From contig JAEXCA010000034.1 of the NCBI GenBank assembly GCA_023393755.1, positions 1 to 33,126 on the forward strand: a stretch of DNA of 33,126 nt. The letters are read 5' to 3'. A program made the position numbers and the translations under genes. The notes below the pieces were generated by a model. The model was given only the letters and a program-made list of their open reading frames with translations. It did not search any database and was not told the origin of the DNA. Positions 8,068 to 16,060 of the stretch are shown here, one piece after another (position 1 is the stretch's first letter; the number at the start of each line of letters is the position of its first letter). Origin of the DNA: Actinomycetes bacterium (lineage in GTDB: Bacteria > Actinomycetota > Actinomycetes > Propionibacteriales > Propionibacteriaceae).

Positions 8068-11000
8068 TTGTACCGCAAACTCCTGATTGCGACCGGCGTG
8101 CTCGCCCTGGCATTCCCCGCCACGGCCAACGCCGCGCCCGGCGATTCCCTCGATCGCTTCGAGAAGGCCGAATCCTCCGGCAAGATCGACTCCACCGTCC
8201 GGCCACGCAGCCTCAGCCGGGACTCCAAGGTCCAGGTGATCGTCGAGGTCGAGGGCGATCCGGTGGCCGTGGTGGAGTCGAACGAGGGCCGCAAGCTGTC
8301 CGCCAGTGAGCGCAAGGCCGTCCGCGACGACCTGCGCAAGAAGCAGGACAAGGTGGCCAGGACGGTCACCGGCCGCGGCGGCGAGGTCCGCTCCACCATG
8401 CAGTCGGCCTACAACGGCCTGCGGGTCGAGCTGAAGTCCTCGCAGCTGGACGCGGTCGCCGCCCTGCCCGAGGTCGTGGCGATCCACGCGGTCCCGCTGC
8501 ACACCCTCGACAACACCGTCTCGGTGCCGTTCCTCGGCGTCCCCCAGGTCTGGGAGTCCACCGGCTACACCGGCAGGAACGTCAAGGTGGCGATCATCGA
8601 CACCGGCATCGACTACACCCACGCCAACTTCGGCGGACCGGGGACGGTGGCGGCCTACGAGGCCGCCCACGCCGCTGAGGCCAGCGAGGCCGACCCGACG
8701 CTGTTCGGCCCGGCGGCTCCGCGGGTGAAGGGCGGCTGGGACTTCGTCGGCGACGACTACGACGCCGATCCCGACAGCGCCACCTACCAGCCGGTGCCGC
8801 ATCCCGATCCCAACCCGCTGGACTGCAACGGCCACGGCTCGCACGTCGCCGGCACCGCCGGCGGCAACGGCGTGCTGCCGGACGGCAGCACCTACACCGG
8901 CCCGTACGACGCTGCCACCTCGGCCCAGCAGTTCAAGGTGGGCCCGGGCGTGGCACCCGAGGTCGACCTGTACGCCCTGCGGGTGTTCGGCTGCGGCGGT
9001 AGCACCGACATCACCACCGAGGCGATCGACTGGGCGGTGGCCAACGACATGGACGTGATCAACATGTCGCTCGGCTCCAGCTTCGGCCGCTCCAGCGAGC
9101 CGGACGCGGTCGCCGCGTCCAACGCGGTGGGCGCGGGCGTCGTCGTGGTCGCCTCGGCCGGCAACGCCGGTCCGTCCCCCTACATCACCGGCGCCCCGGG
9201 CGCGGGCGACGGTGTGGTCGCGGTCGCCGCGGTCGACTCCGCCGAGAGCTTCCCCGGTGCCGTCCTCAACCTCAGCACCGGGACCAGCCTGCCCGCGATC
9301 CTGGCCAACAACGAGGCGCTGCCCTCCGGCCCGCTGGATGTGGTCGTGGTGCGGGACGCGGCCGGCAACGTGGGCCTGGGCTGCTCGGCCCAGCAGTTCA
9401 CCGACTCCGGCATCACCGAGGGTGGCAATCAGTTGGCCGTGGTGGTCCGCGGCGACTGCGCCCGGGTGGCCAAGGCGATCTACGGCCAGCAGGCCGGCGC
9501 CGCGGCCGTGCTGCAGCTCAACACCGATCCCGGCTACCCGCCGTTCGAGGGCGACATCACCAGCAACCCCGACGACGGCACGCCGTACGTGGTGACCATT
9601 CCCTACCTCGGGGTGCGTTCCACCGATCGCGATGCCGTGCTGGCGGCCGAGGGTGGCACCGTCTCGCTGGCCTCCGCGCCGTTGAGCAACCCGGGCTTCC
9701 GCGGCTACGGGTCGTTCAGCTCCAGCGGTCCCCGCAACGGCGATTCGGCGATCAGCCCGAACGTCGCGGCACCGGGCGTCTCGATCGTCTCCACCGGAGT
9801 CGGGACGGGCTCGGACGGCGCGACCATCTCCGGCACCTCGATGGCGGCTCCGCACGTCGCGGGCGTCGCCGCGCTCGCCGTGCAGTCGCATCCGACCTGG
9901 AACGCGGCCGAGATCGCTGCCGCGCTGGTCACCACCGCCGATCCGGAGAAGGTCGCCGGGCAGAACGTGGTGCGCGGCGGCCTGGGCCTGGTGGACGCCG
10001 CTCAGGCGGTCAGCACCCAGGTCGTGGTGGGCGGCGACAAGTACGGCACCACCAGCGGCTGGTTCCGCGAGCCCTCGCTCAGCTTCGGCTTCGCCGAACC
10101 GAGCCTGGCCTACGCCGGCGTGAAGACGCTGACCGTGCACAACAAGGGTTCGAAGACCGTCACCTACAAGGTGTCGAGCACGGCGAATCCCGAGTCCCGG
10201 CCGGCGAAGGTCGTGCTCAGCGAGCGCACCGTCAAGATCAAGCCGGGCAAGACCGCCAAGATCCTGGTGGCGCTGGCCGCGGACGCCCGCAAGCTGGGAT
10301 CGTCCACCGGTGACGACCAGTTCGCCCTCAACCAGGTCTCCGGCAATGTCGTGCTGACCTCGGACACCGAGGTGCTGCGGGTGCCCTACCTGCTCATCCC
10401 GCGGGCGCGGGCCAAGGTGACCGACCAGAACAAGGGCAGCTTCCCGCTGACCGTCAAGGCCAGCAAGAGCAAGAGCACGGACGGGTCGAAGTCGAAGACC
10501 AAGACCCAGCCTGCCACCTCGGCCACGGTCAAGCTGATCAACAAGGGTGGGGCTCTGGCTGCCGGTGCGGACTTCTACACCTGGGGTCTGAAGGACGGCA
10601 AGGACGTGCCGAAGGGCACGCCCGGCGGCGGCTTCGACCTGCGGGCGGCCGGCGTCCAGTCCTTCGCCGACGCCGAGGACGCGCTGCTGGTGTTCGCGGT
10701 GAACAACCACGACCGCTGGTCGAACGCGGCCACCAACGAGTTCGACGTGGAGATCGACATCGACGGTGACGGCGCGACCGACTGGATCGTGTTCAGCTAC
10801 GACTCCGGCGCGGTCCGCTCCGGCTCCTTCAACGGGTTGACCGAGGTCTTCCTGCAGGAGGTCGCCACCGGCGGTCTGTACGCGGCCGGGTTCGAGGCGG
10901 TGGCGCCGACCGACAGCAGCACCATCCTGCTGCCGGTGTGGGCCAGCGATCTGGGCCTCTCCGCGGCGTCGGGTGCCTTCTCCTACACGGTGAGCGGCTA

Positions 11001-11244
11001 CTCGCTGGAGGGCGAGGGCGAGGACACCTTCTCGTCGGCGGCGACCTACAACCCGTGGGCGAGGGCGGTCGAGGACGGTCAGTACGCGGAGGTGCCGGTG
11101 GCCGGCAGGAAGACCAAGGCGACCGAGGTCACCGCCGCGATCGACCCCGCGCAGTGGGCCGTCCAGCAGCCGCTCGGGCTGATGGCCGTGGTGCTCGACA
11201 ACAAGTCGGGTGGCGACGAGGCAGTGCTGATCGCGGGCAAGTAG
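8068..11244 (+). CDS. Secreted S8 subtilisin-family peptidase with PA domain
   Basis: A 1058-residue exported serine protease. The TTG at 8068 is preferred: AGAAAGG lies 10 bp upstream and the product starts with a compact signal peptide (MYRKLLIATGVLALAF, then ANAA). In-frame ATG 8029 and GTG 8002 are alternatives. Residues ~45-150 resemble an I9 propeptide inhibitor. The catalytic triad is D178 (IIDTGIDYTHANFGG), H256 (NGHGSHVAGT) and S591 (SGTSMAAPHVAG). A protease-associated (PA) domain is inserted at ~420-530. Residues ~655-1058 are beta-rich, Fn3-like at first, with a Lys/Ser-rich linker (SKSKSTDGSKSKTK). No LPXTG motif or membrane anchor is seen, so the enzyme is probably released. Substrate unknown. 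Confidence 0.93.
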   Translation: MYRKLLIATGVLALAFPATANAAPGDSLDRFEKAESSGKIDSTVRPRSLSRDSKVQVIVEVEGDPVAVVESNEGRKLSASERKAVRDDLRKKQDKVARTVTGRGGEVRSTMQSAYNGLRVELKSSQLDAVAALPEVVAIHAVPLHTLDNTVSVPFLGVPQVWESTGYTGRNVKVAIIDTGIDYTHANFGGPGTVAAYEAAHAAEASEADPTLFGPAAPRVKGGWDFVGDDYDADPDSATYQPVPHPDPNPLDCNGHGSHVAGTAGGNGVLPDGSTYTGPYDAATSAQQFKVGPGVAPEVDLYALRVFGCGGSTDITTEAIDWAVANDMDVINMSLGSSFGRSSEPDAVAASNAVGAGVVVVASAGNAGPSPYITGAPGAGDGVVAVAAVDSAESFPGAVLNLSTGTSLPAILANNEALPSGPLDVVVVRDAAGNVGLGCSAQQFTDSGITEGGNQLAVVVRGDCARVAKAIYGQQAGAAAVLQLNTDPGYPPFEGDITSNPDDGTPYVVTIPYLGVRSTDRDAVLAAEGGTVSLASAPLSNPGFRGYGSFSSSGPRNGDSAISPNVAAPGVSIVSTGVGTGSDGATISGTSMAAPHVAGVAALAVQSHPTWNAAEIAAALVTTADPEKVAGQNVVRGGLGLVDAAQAVSTQVVVGGDKYGTTSGWFREPSLSFGFAEPSLAYAGVKTLTVHNKGSKTVTYKVSSTANPESRPAKVVLSERTVKIKPGKTAKILVALAADARKLGSSTGDDQFALNQVSGNVVLTSDTEVLRVPYLLIPRARAKVTDQNKGSFPLTVKASKSKSTDGSKSKTKTQPATSATVKLINKGGALAAGADFYTWGLKDGKDVPKGTPGGGFDLRAAGVQSFADAEDALLVFAVNNHDRWSNAATNEFDVEIDIDGDGATDWIVFSYDSGAVRSGSFNGLTEVFLQEVATGGLYAAGFEAVAPTDSSTILLPVWASDLGLSAASGAFSYTVSGYSLEGEGEDTFSSAATYNPWARAVEDGQYAEVPVAGRKTKATEVTAAIDPAQWAVQQPLGLMAVVLDNKSGGDEAVLIAGK

Positions 11245-11249
11245 CGAAG

Positions 11250-11302
11250 GGACGCCTGGCGCGTCCGGGGTCGCCCAGCCTGGTCCGGGGTTGCCCGACC
11301 TC
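11250..11302 (+). repeat. Hairpin plus 20-bp tandem duplication after the subtilase gene
   Basis: GGACGC (11250-11255) and GCGTCC (11261-11266) form a short stem five bases after the stop codon, a weak terminator candidate without a U tract. It is followed by two imperfect 20-bp copies (11263-11282 and 11283-11302), each starting GTCCGGGGT. The duplication leads into the REP-like cluster at 11328. Confidence 0.5.
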
Positions 11303-11327
11303 GCCCGGGGGCCGCGCTCCGTCAACA

Positions 11328-11380
11328 GGCCGGGGAACCGTCCTCGGCCCGAAGTGAGCCGGGAGAACCGTCCCCGTTCT
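11328..11380 (-). repeat. Two REP-like hairpin units, minus orientation
   Basis: Unit one (11328-11349) on the minus strand has GGCC, GA, GGA, CGGT, TCC, CC and GGCC: the outer arms differ from the GGACC/GGTCC arms elsewhere but remain complementary. Unit two (about 11356-11380) keeps the GGGGACGGTTCTC core but its distal arms no longer pair. They lie between the subtilase and acetyltransferase genes. Confidence 0.8.
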
Positions 11381-11484
11381 GGGGTGCTTCGTGAAGCCCG
11401 CCGTGGCGCGCGGCGGCGGAGGTGGGCGTCCACGGCCGGCGAGCGTTCCGCCGCGTCCCGATCGGCTGTTGGAAGAATGGGCCC

Positions 11485-11916
11485 GTGACCGACTACCAGC
11501 TGATTCCCACCCCGCCGTCCTGGCAGGACTACCTCCTCCTGCGGTCCGGGGCCGGGCTGTCGCCGCGGACGCCCGAGCAGGCGATGGCGGCGGTGACCAA
11601 CAGCTGGGCCTTCTGCCACCTCCAGGACCAGGCCGGACGGGCGGTGGCGATGGGGCGGGTGATCGGGGACGGTGGCTGGTACTTCCACATCGCCGACATC
11701 GCCACCCTGCCCGCCCATCAGCGCCGGGGCCTCGGCGGACGGGTGGTGGACTGGCTCGTGGCCGAGATCACCGGCCGGGCCCCGGTTGATCCCTACATCA
11801 CGCTGATCGCGGATCCGCCCGGCCAGCCGCTGTACCGCAGGCTCGGGTTCGTCCCCACCGATCCCAGCATCGGCATGGTCTACCGCCCGCCGGCCCAGGG
11901 GCTCCAGGAAGCCTGA
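11485..11916 (+). CDS. GNAT-family N-acetyltransferase
   Basis: A 143-residue single-domain GNAT protein, normal for the family. Motif A, which binds the acetyl-CoA pyrophosphate, is visible as IATLPAHQRRGLGGRVVDWL (residues ~72-91). PLYRRLGF near residue 112 is the C-terminal motif B. The GTG start at 11485 gives MTDYQLIPTPPSWQDYLLLR, the usual beginning for small GNATs. The acceptor substrate is not predictable. It appears to stand alone, between two repeat clusters, with no obvious operon partner. Confidence 0.88.
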   Translation: MTDYQLIPTPPSWQDYLLLRSGAGLSPRTPEQAMAAVTNSWAFCHLQDQAGRAVAMGRVIGDGGWYFHIADIATLPAHQRRGLGGRVVDWLVAEITGRAPVDPYITLIADPPGQPLYRRLGFVPTDPSIGMVYRPPAQGLQEA

Positions 11917-11932
11917 TCAACGACCCACCGAC

Positions 11933-11960
11933 GATCCCGAGCCTGACGAAGGGTCGAAGC
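11933..11960 (-). repeat. Second dispersed repeat type (TCGTCAGGCTC core)
   Basis: On the minus strand this reads CCTTCGTCAGGCTCGGGATC, similar to the CTTCGACAGGCTCAG class of REP-like sequences common in actinobacterial genomes. CGATCCC and GGGTCG within it can pair with one bulged base. A related copy lies in frame inside the FAD oxidoreductase gene at 30906-30926. Confidence 0.5.
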
Positions 11961-11980
11961 AAGAACTAGTGGGATGGGTT

Positions 11981-12145
11981 CGTCCGCAGAGATGGTCGAT
12001 GCCAGCCCGCCGAGCCCGCCGGAACGCAGCCGGTCCGCACAGGTTGTCGTTCCCAGAGCCCAAACCGGCCTGAGAACGACCAGTTCTGCGGACGCCGTTG
12101 CAGCGCACCCGCGGAACCTGCTGAGAACGACCAGCTCTGCGGACG
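11981..12145. repeat. Symmetric four-unit inverted repeat
   Basis: Four 25-bp units with consensus CTGRGAACGACCA then TCTGCGGACG: minus-strand copies at 11981-12005 and 12032-12056, plus-strand copies at 12070-12094 and 12121-12145. Units in each orientation are 51 bp apart, and both unit pairs are centred on base 12063, so the element is symmetric. Sequence between units is not conserved across the axis. Copies 3 and 4 are nearly identical; copies 1 and 2 have drifted. It fills most of the intergenic space between the GNAT gene and the lipoprotein gene. It matches no element I recognise. Confidence 0.8.
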
Positions 12146-12195
12146 CGGCGTCCCGAACCAGCCAAGGGCTGGGCGTTGGGCTCGGTGGGCGGAGC

Positions 12196-12645
12196 TCAGC
12201 GGCGGGCGGAGCAGAGCTTGAGGTCGGTTCCGTTGCCGAACCGGAAGTCGTACCGCTCGCCGTCCACGGTGACGATCACCCGCATCCCGTCCACCTGCGC
12301 CTGGGTGTAGCTGACCCCGGGGGAGGGGCAGCCCAGGGACGAGTCCTGCCAGGTCACCGCCTCGGCCGACTCCAGCACCGGGGTGCCGGTGATCTGCCGG
12401 CCGGCGAGGTGGTCGACGAGAGCCTGCCAGCGTTCGGGGGAGACCTCGGCCGGGGCGCCGGAGGGCAGCGGTGCGGTGGTCTGCAACGGCGGACGGGAAC
12501 TCGGCCACCCCGACGGGGTCGCCGTGGCGGGTGCGGGTTCGGTGGACGAGGGTGTCATCGGAACTCCTGCCGGGCTGCATCCTGTCACCGCCCAGACGAC
12601 GGCCAGCAGCAGACCGACGGGCAATGCCCGGTGCCGACCGGCCAT
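12196..12645 (-). CDS. Small secreted lipoprotein of unknown function
   Basis: 149 residues. The ATG at 12645 follows AGGAGG at 5 bp. The N-terminus is a lipoprotein signal (MAGRHRALPVGLLLAVVW, then AVTGC), with lipidation expected at the Cys. A Ser/Thr/Pro-rich linker of ~35 residues follows. The C-terminal ~80 residues form a compact domain with a VTWQDSSLGCPSPG motif, YTQAQVDGMRV, and a terminal Cys (LKLC). This small domain with two conserved cysteines recurs in hypothetical proteins of actinobacteria and cyanobacteria; I know no assigned function. It is divergent from the M23 genes across 145 bp, so the two units may share regulation. Confidence 0.8.
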   Translation of the reverse strand: MAGRHRALPVGLLLAVVWAVTGCSPAGVPMTPSSTEPAPATATPSGWPSSRPPLQTTAPLPSGAPAEVSPERWQALVDHLAGRQITGTPVLESAEAVTWQDSSLGCPSPGVSYTQAQVDGMRVIVTVDGERYDFRFGNGTDLKLCSARR

Positions 12646-12691
12646 GGGGCCTCCTCGAACGGTGCTCTCTGCCCTCCAGCGTAGGCGGGTC

Positions 12692-12705
12692 GCGCAATTC
12701 TGCGC
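12692..12705. promoter_or_regulatory. Palindrome in the lipoprotein/M23 divergent region
   Basis: GCGCA, ATTC, TGCGC: a perfect 5-bp inverted repeat placed midway between the divergent starts at 12645 and 12791. A TTGACC hexamer (12707-12712) abuts it on the plus strand and a TACGCT -10-like hexamer lies on the minus strand at 12678-12683. An operator is possible; no regulator is identified. Confidence 0.3.
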
Positions 12706-12790
12706 CTTGACCGTGGGCCGGGCGGCGAGTGCACTGGAACTGGCGCCGGTCCCCTCCGGGCACCCAAGCCGGTGCCGATGAGGTGGCACC

Positions 12791-13753
12791 ATGCTGGTGG
12801 TGAATCTGGCGTTCCTCGCCCTGGCCGTCGCCCAGGTGGTGGTCGCGGTGATCGGACTACGGGGCTCCTGGCCGATGCGGCTGGCCGGCTTCCTCGCCCT
12901 GGCCGGCTGGGTGGTGGCGATCGTCTGGGCGGTGCTCAATGCGCTGCGGCTGCTCTCCGGCGAGGACGACTCCGCGCCGAGCCTCGGCCTCGCCTCCTAC
13001 GTGCTCCTGCTCGCCGCGGTCTCCGGTCTGGGCCTGGCCTTCCTCGCCTTCGTCAAGTGCGGTCCGCCGGTGGTACCGCGCAGTCTCCACGCCCTGGGCC
13101 TGGCAGCGCTGCTGGTGGCGATCGCGGCGGTCGCCGTACCCCAGGAGAAGGTGTCGGCCCCGACCTGGGCGATCGTGCTCGCGGTCGCACTCCCGGTGCT
13201 GTGGGGGCTGGCCTGGCTGATCCCGTACCTGCTGCTGCGCGGCAGCGTCGAGTTGACCGGCTACGCCGCGGCCCGGTCCGACTTCCTGCTGCCCTTCCCC
13301 GGCGGCCGGCGGTGCTGGGTGATCCAGGGCAACGACAGCGCCTTCAACCACAATCACGGCAACCTCACCCAGGGCTTCGCCTGGGACTTCCGCCGGGGCT
13401 GCGGCACCCCCGTCCTGGCTGCCGCCGCGGGCCGGGTGAGCCGGGTGATCGACAGCAACGACGGGATCGGCGGCCCCAACAACCTGGTCGAGATCGAGCA
13501 CCCGGACGGGTCGGTCGCCTCCTACCTGCACATCAGCAAGGGGTCGGCCCGGGTGGCCGTGGGAGCCGCCGTGAACCAGGGCGACCAGATCGCCGACGTG
13601 GGCAGCGTCGGCCACAGCCTGACCGGGCACATCCACTTCCACGTCCGGCAGGGGGCCGACACCGTTCCGGTGCGGTTCGCCGACGTCCCCCGGCACGGCG
13701 GCGTCCCCCGCGGGTTCTGCTTCTACACCTCCGGCAATGCCCAGGTGGCATAG
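12791..13753 (+). CDS. Membrane-anchored M23 (LytM-type) peptidase, paralogue 1
   Basis: 320 residues: about five hydrophobic helices in the first ~150 residues, then an M23 zinc peptidase domain expected to cut peptidoglycan cross-links outside the membrane. The first zinc motif lies in FNHNHGNLTQGFAWDF (185-200; His near 187-189 and D199). The HxH motif is in GHIHFHV (279-285). A GAGGTGG Shine-Dalgarno precedes the ATG. It is followed after 12 bp by a close paralogue of the same layout, so the pair arose by tandem duplication. The multi-helix N-terminus is unusual; most M23 enzymes have a signal peptide or a single anchor. Because the zinc motifs are intact, enzyme activity is likely. Confidence 0.85.
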   Translation: MLVVNLAFLALAVAQVVVAVIGLRGSWPMRLAGFLALAGWVVAIVWAVLNALRLLSGEDDSAPSLGLASYVLLLAAVSGLGLAFLAFVKCGPPVVPRSLHALGLAALLVAIAAVAVPQEKVSAPTWAIVLAVALPVLWGLAWLIPYLLLRGSVELTGYAAARSDFLLPFPGGRRCWVIQGNDSAFNHNHGNLTQGFAWDFRRGCGTPVLAAAAGRVSRVIDSNDGIGGPNNLVEIEHPDGSVASYLHISKGSARVAVGAAVNQGDQIADVGSVGHSLTGHIHFHVRQGADTVPVRFADVPRHGGVPRGFCFYTSGNAQVA

Positions 13754-13765
13754 GACGGGGGGAGG

Positions 13766-14821
13766 ATGACCGACGACGCCGTCCTGCCCGGGTTGCGGAC
13801 CTACCTGGTGATCCTCGACCTGGCGCTCACGCTCGCCGCCACCCTGCTCGGTGCCGCCGCCCTCGGTGGCCTGCGGGGCGACCTCCCCATGCTGCTGTCC
13901 TCGCTGGTGGTGGCCCTGGGCTGGCTGGGGCTGGCCGGCTGGGGGCTGGTGAACCTCGGACGGGCCTGGCCGGGGCTCGCGCTCGGCCGGCCCTCCGGGC
14001 TGCTGCGGACGACCCGGCCGTGGCTGCTGACCATGGCCTGGTGGGCGCCGGCCGCCGGGCTGCTGTTCGGCTTCCTCGCCCTGATCGGCTGCGGCCCACT
14101 CTGGATCCCGGGGCTGTTCCACTGGTCCGGGCTGGCGCTGGCCGCGCTCAGCCTCGGCGCCCACTACAGCCTGCCGGCGATCGCCCGCGCCTTCGCCGGC
14201 GGCCCGCATCCGGACGCGCCGGGGCGTCCCTGGTGGCGGGTGGTGCTGCACGCCGGCGGACTCGCCGTGGTCTGGGCGCTGGTCTGGGCGGTGCCCTACC
14301 TGGCCTGGCTCCGGGACGACGTCGACCCCGCCGACTACACCGCCGCGCCGACCGGCTTCCTGCTGCCCTGGCCGGGCGGTCAGGACGGCTGGGTGCTGCA
14401 GGGCAACAATGCCGGCCTGAACCACAATGCCGACCACAACGACCAGGATTTCGCCTGGGACTTCCGCCGGGAGTGCGGCACCCCGGTGCTGGCGGCGATG
14501 GCCGGGACGGTCACCGACGTGGTGGACGGCAACGACGGGATCGGCGGCAACAACAACCTCGTCCAGGTTCGGCATGCCGACGGCTCGGTGGCCTCCTACC
14601 TGCACATCCGCCAGGGCAGCGCCGTGGTGGCGACCGGGGACCCGGTCAGCCAGGGCGACGCCCTCGCCCGGGTCGGCTGCGTCGGGAACTCACTGACCGG
14701 CCACCTCCACTTCCACGTCCGCTCCGGCTCGACCGGGCCGACGATCCCGGTCCGCTTCGACGATGTGGACGGGGGCGTCCCGCGCAGCTTCGGCAGCTAC
14801 ACCTCCGGCAACCGCGGCTGA
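13766..14821 (+). CDS. Membrane-anchored M23 (LytM-type) peptidase, paralogue 2
   Basis: 351 residues with the same plan as its upstream neighbour: several membrane helices to ~residue 190, then the M23 domain. The zinc motif spans H220 to D232 (NHNADHNDQDFAWDF) and HLHFHV supplies the HxH. The catalytic parts of both paralogues share long identical runs, such as SVASYLHI and GCGTPVLA, while the membrane parts have diverged. The ATG follows a purine-rich GGGGGAGG directly. The stop lies 4 bp from the convergent end of the contractile-injection operon, leaving no room for a separate terminator. A link between these hydrolases and CIS firing or cell lysis is conceivable but is inference from proximity only. 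Confidence 0.85.
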   Translation: MTDDAVLPGLRTYLVILDLALTLAATLLGAAALGGLRGDLPMLLSSLVVALGWLGLAGWGLVNLGRAWPGLALGRPSGLLRTTRPWLLTMAWWAPAAGLLFGFLALIGCGPLWIPGLFHWSGLALAALSLGAHYSLPAIARAFAGGPHPDAPGRPWWRVVLHAGGLAVVWALVWAVPYLAWLRDDVDPADYTAAPTGFLLPWPGGQDGWVLQGNNAGLNHNADHNDQDFAWDFRRECGTPVLAAMAGTVTDVVDGNDGIGGNNNLVQVRHADGSVASYLHIRQGSAVVATGDPVSQGDALARVGCVGNSLTGHLHFHVRSGSTGPTIPVRFDDVDGGVPRSFGSYTSGNRG

Positions 14822-14825
14822 CCGG

Positions 14826-15593
14826 CTACTGGGTTCTGGAGAAGGAGACCCGCAGCGCGTTCACCACCGCCGGGATGGTCCAGACGAATGCCCAGATCGC
14901 GCCCAGCAGCGAGACCACGGCGAACACCACCGCCAGCAGTTGGTCGCCCAGGCTCACCACGATCCCGGGCAGCCAGCCGTGCACCAGCCCCAGGACGAGC
15001 TGCAGCCCGAACGACACCCCGAGGTGGATCATCAGCGCGGTCGCCTGCAGGAACTTCTGCTGGGCGGCCACCAGCAACCCGAGGAAGACCAGTTTGAGGA
15101 ACAGCAGCAGGCCCAGCACGGTGGCCGATTCCGAGACCGGGAAGAACCCCCACACCGCCAGGTAGGCGATGGTGCCGAAGGGGGTGGCGACGAACAGCCC
15201 GAACATCACCAGCAACAGCACCAGCGCAACAAGTGCCATGACGAGGCTGAGCAGGATCCAGCAGAACGACACGATCAGCGTGACGATCCCCTGCACCCGG
15301 CCGTAGGCCCGCTGGCTAAGCAGGAAGCTGAGCCCGAGCATGATCACCGAGAACAGCAGGTAGCCGTCGATCAGCGCGAGGTAGCCGATCCCGTTGCCGG
15401 GCGGGGTCTCCGCCTCGACGCCGGCCAGCATCGCGGGCTCGACATCGGGGATGCCCAGGGCCGCGGCGGCCACCGGGCCGGCGCTGCCGCCGCCCAGCGC
15501 CAGCGACGATCCGGTCTCCACCACGACCACCAGCAGCAGGGCGAAGCAGGCCAGGAAGAACACCGGCCGGCGGACCTCGCCGAGGGTGGCCAT
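14826..15593 (-). CDS. Polytopic membrane protein at the end of the CIS operon
   Basis: 255 residues, about six hydrophobic segments: one near residues 10-35, then a cluster from ~78 onward (VIMLGLSFLLSQ, ILLSLVMALVALVLLLVMF, VLGLLLFLKLVFLGLLVAA and others). An Ala/Gly-rich loop lies between the first and second. I do not recognise the family. The start overlaps the stop of the preceding gene (TGATG), so it is translationally coupled to the CIS operon. It could be a membrane platform or channel partner for the injection system, or simply the last gene of the transcript. Confidence 0.75.
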   Translation of the reverse strand: MATLGEVRRPVFFLACFALLLVVVVETGSSLALGGGSAGPVAAAALGIPDVEPAMLAGVEAETPPGNGIGYLALIDGYLLFSVIMLGLSFLLSQRAYGRVQGIVTLIVSFCWILLSLVMALVALVLLLVMFGLFVATPFGTIAYLAVWGFFPVSESATVLGLLLFLKLVFLGLLVAAQQKFLQATALMIHLGVSFGLQLVLGLVHGWLPGIVVSLGDQLLAVVFAVVSLLGAIWAFVWTIPAVVNALRVSFSRTQ

Positions 15594-16057
15594 CAGGCGT
15601 CCTCGGCCAGCACCACGATGCAGCCGGTCGGGCTGCCGCAGCCGAGGACGAAGGTCCCGCCCTCCCGGGGATAGGTGAGCCGGATGCTGTCCCCGGGGTC
15701 GAGGTCGGTCCTCAGGTCGCGGCCGGCGAGGGTGACCGCCAGCTTCACCGGCTCGGTGCCGGCCACCAGCAGCGCGCGCCGGGTGACCGACTGCCACGGC
15801 CAGCCTTCGGTCAGTTCCTTCACCGTCACCCGGCAGGTGCCGGCGAAGCTGATCGTCGCCCGGTCGAAGCCGCAGGACGGGCTCCCGGTCAGGTCGGAGG
15901 TGGTCAGCGCCGCTCCGGGGGAGGCGTCCGGAGCCGCCCAGCCGGGCCAGTCGGCCCCCCGGTCGTCCCTTCCCGCCCCCACCGCTCCGGTCGCGAAGAC
16001 GGCGATCGCCAGCAGGCCGAGCAGGCCGAGGACGATCAGGGGCTTGCGATCGCTCAT
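15593..16057 (-). CDS. Membrane-anchored small protein in the CIS operon
   Basis: 154 residues. One N-terminal hydrophobic segment (residues ~7-28) acts as signal-anchor or signal peptide. The rest, presumably extracytoplasmic, contains several cysteines (SPSCGFDRA, GTCRVTVKE, VLGCGSPTGC) and ends with a compact beta-rich stretch. No family recognised. The start codon lies 3 bp after the upstream stop and the gene overlaps the next start by one base, so it belongs to the CIS transcript. Confidence 0.75.
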   Translation of the reverse strand: MSDRKPLIVLGLLGLLAIAVFATGAVGAGRDDRGADWPGWAAPDASPGAALTTSDLTGSPSCGFDRATISFAGTCRVTVKELTEGWPWQSVTRRALLVAGTEPVKLAVTLAGRDLRTDLDPGDSIRLTYPREGGTFVLGCGSPTGCIVVLAEDA

Positions 16058-16060
16058 CGT

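Noticed and set aside
8635..8650. REP-like GGACCGGGGACGGTGG inside the subtilase gene
   Set aside because: It encodes the GGPGTVAAY stretch that is conserved in this subtilase family, and no complementary 3' arm follows; chance similarity in GC-rich code.
11655..11680. GGGGACGGTGG in the GNAT gene
   Set aside because: Encodes a plausible GNAT beta strand (IGDGGWYF) and lacks the TTC part and arms of the repeat.
7789..11718. 1309-codon open frame on the minus strand
   Set aside because: Antisense to the subtilase, His/Arg/Gly/Val-rich without domain signatures; a GC-bias artefact.
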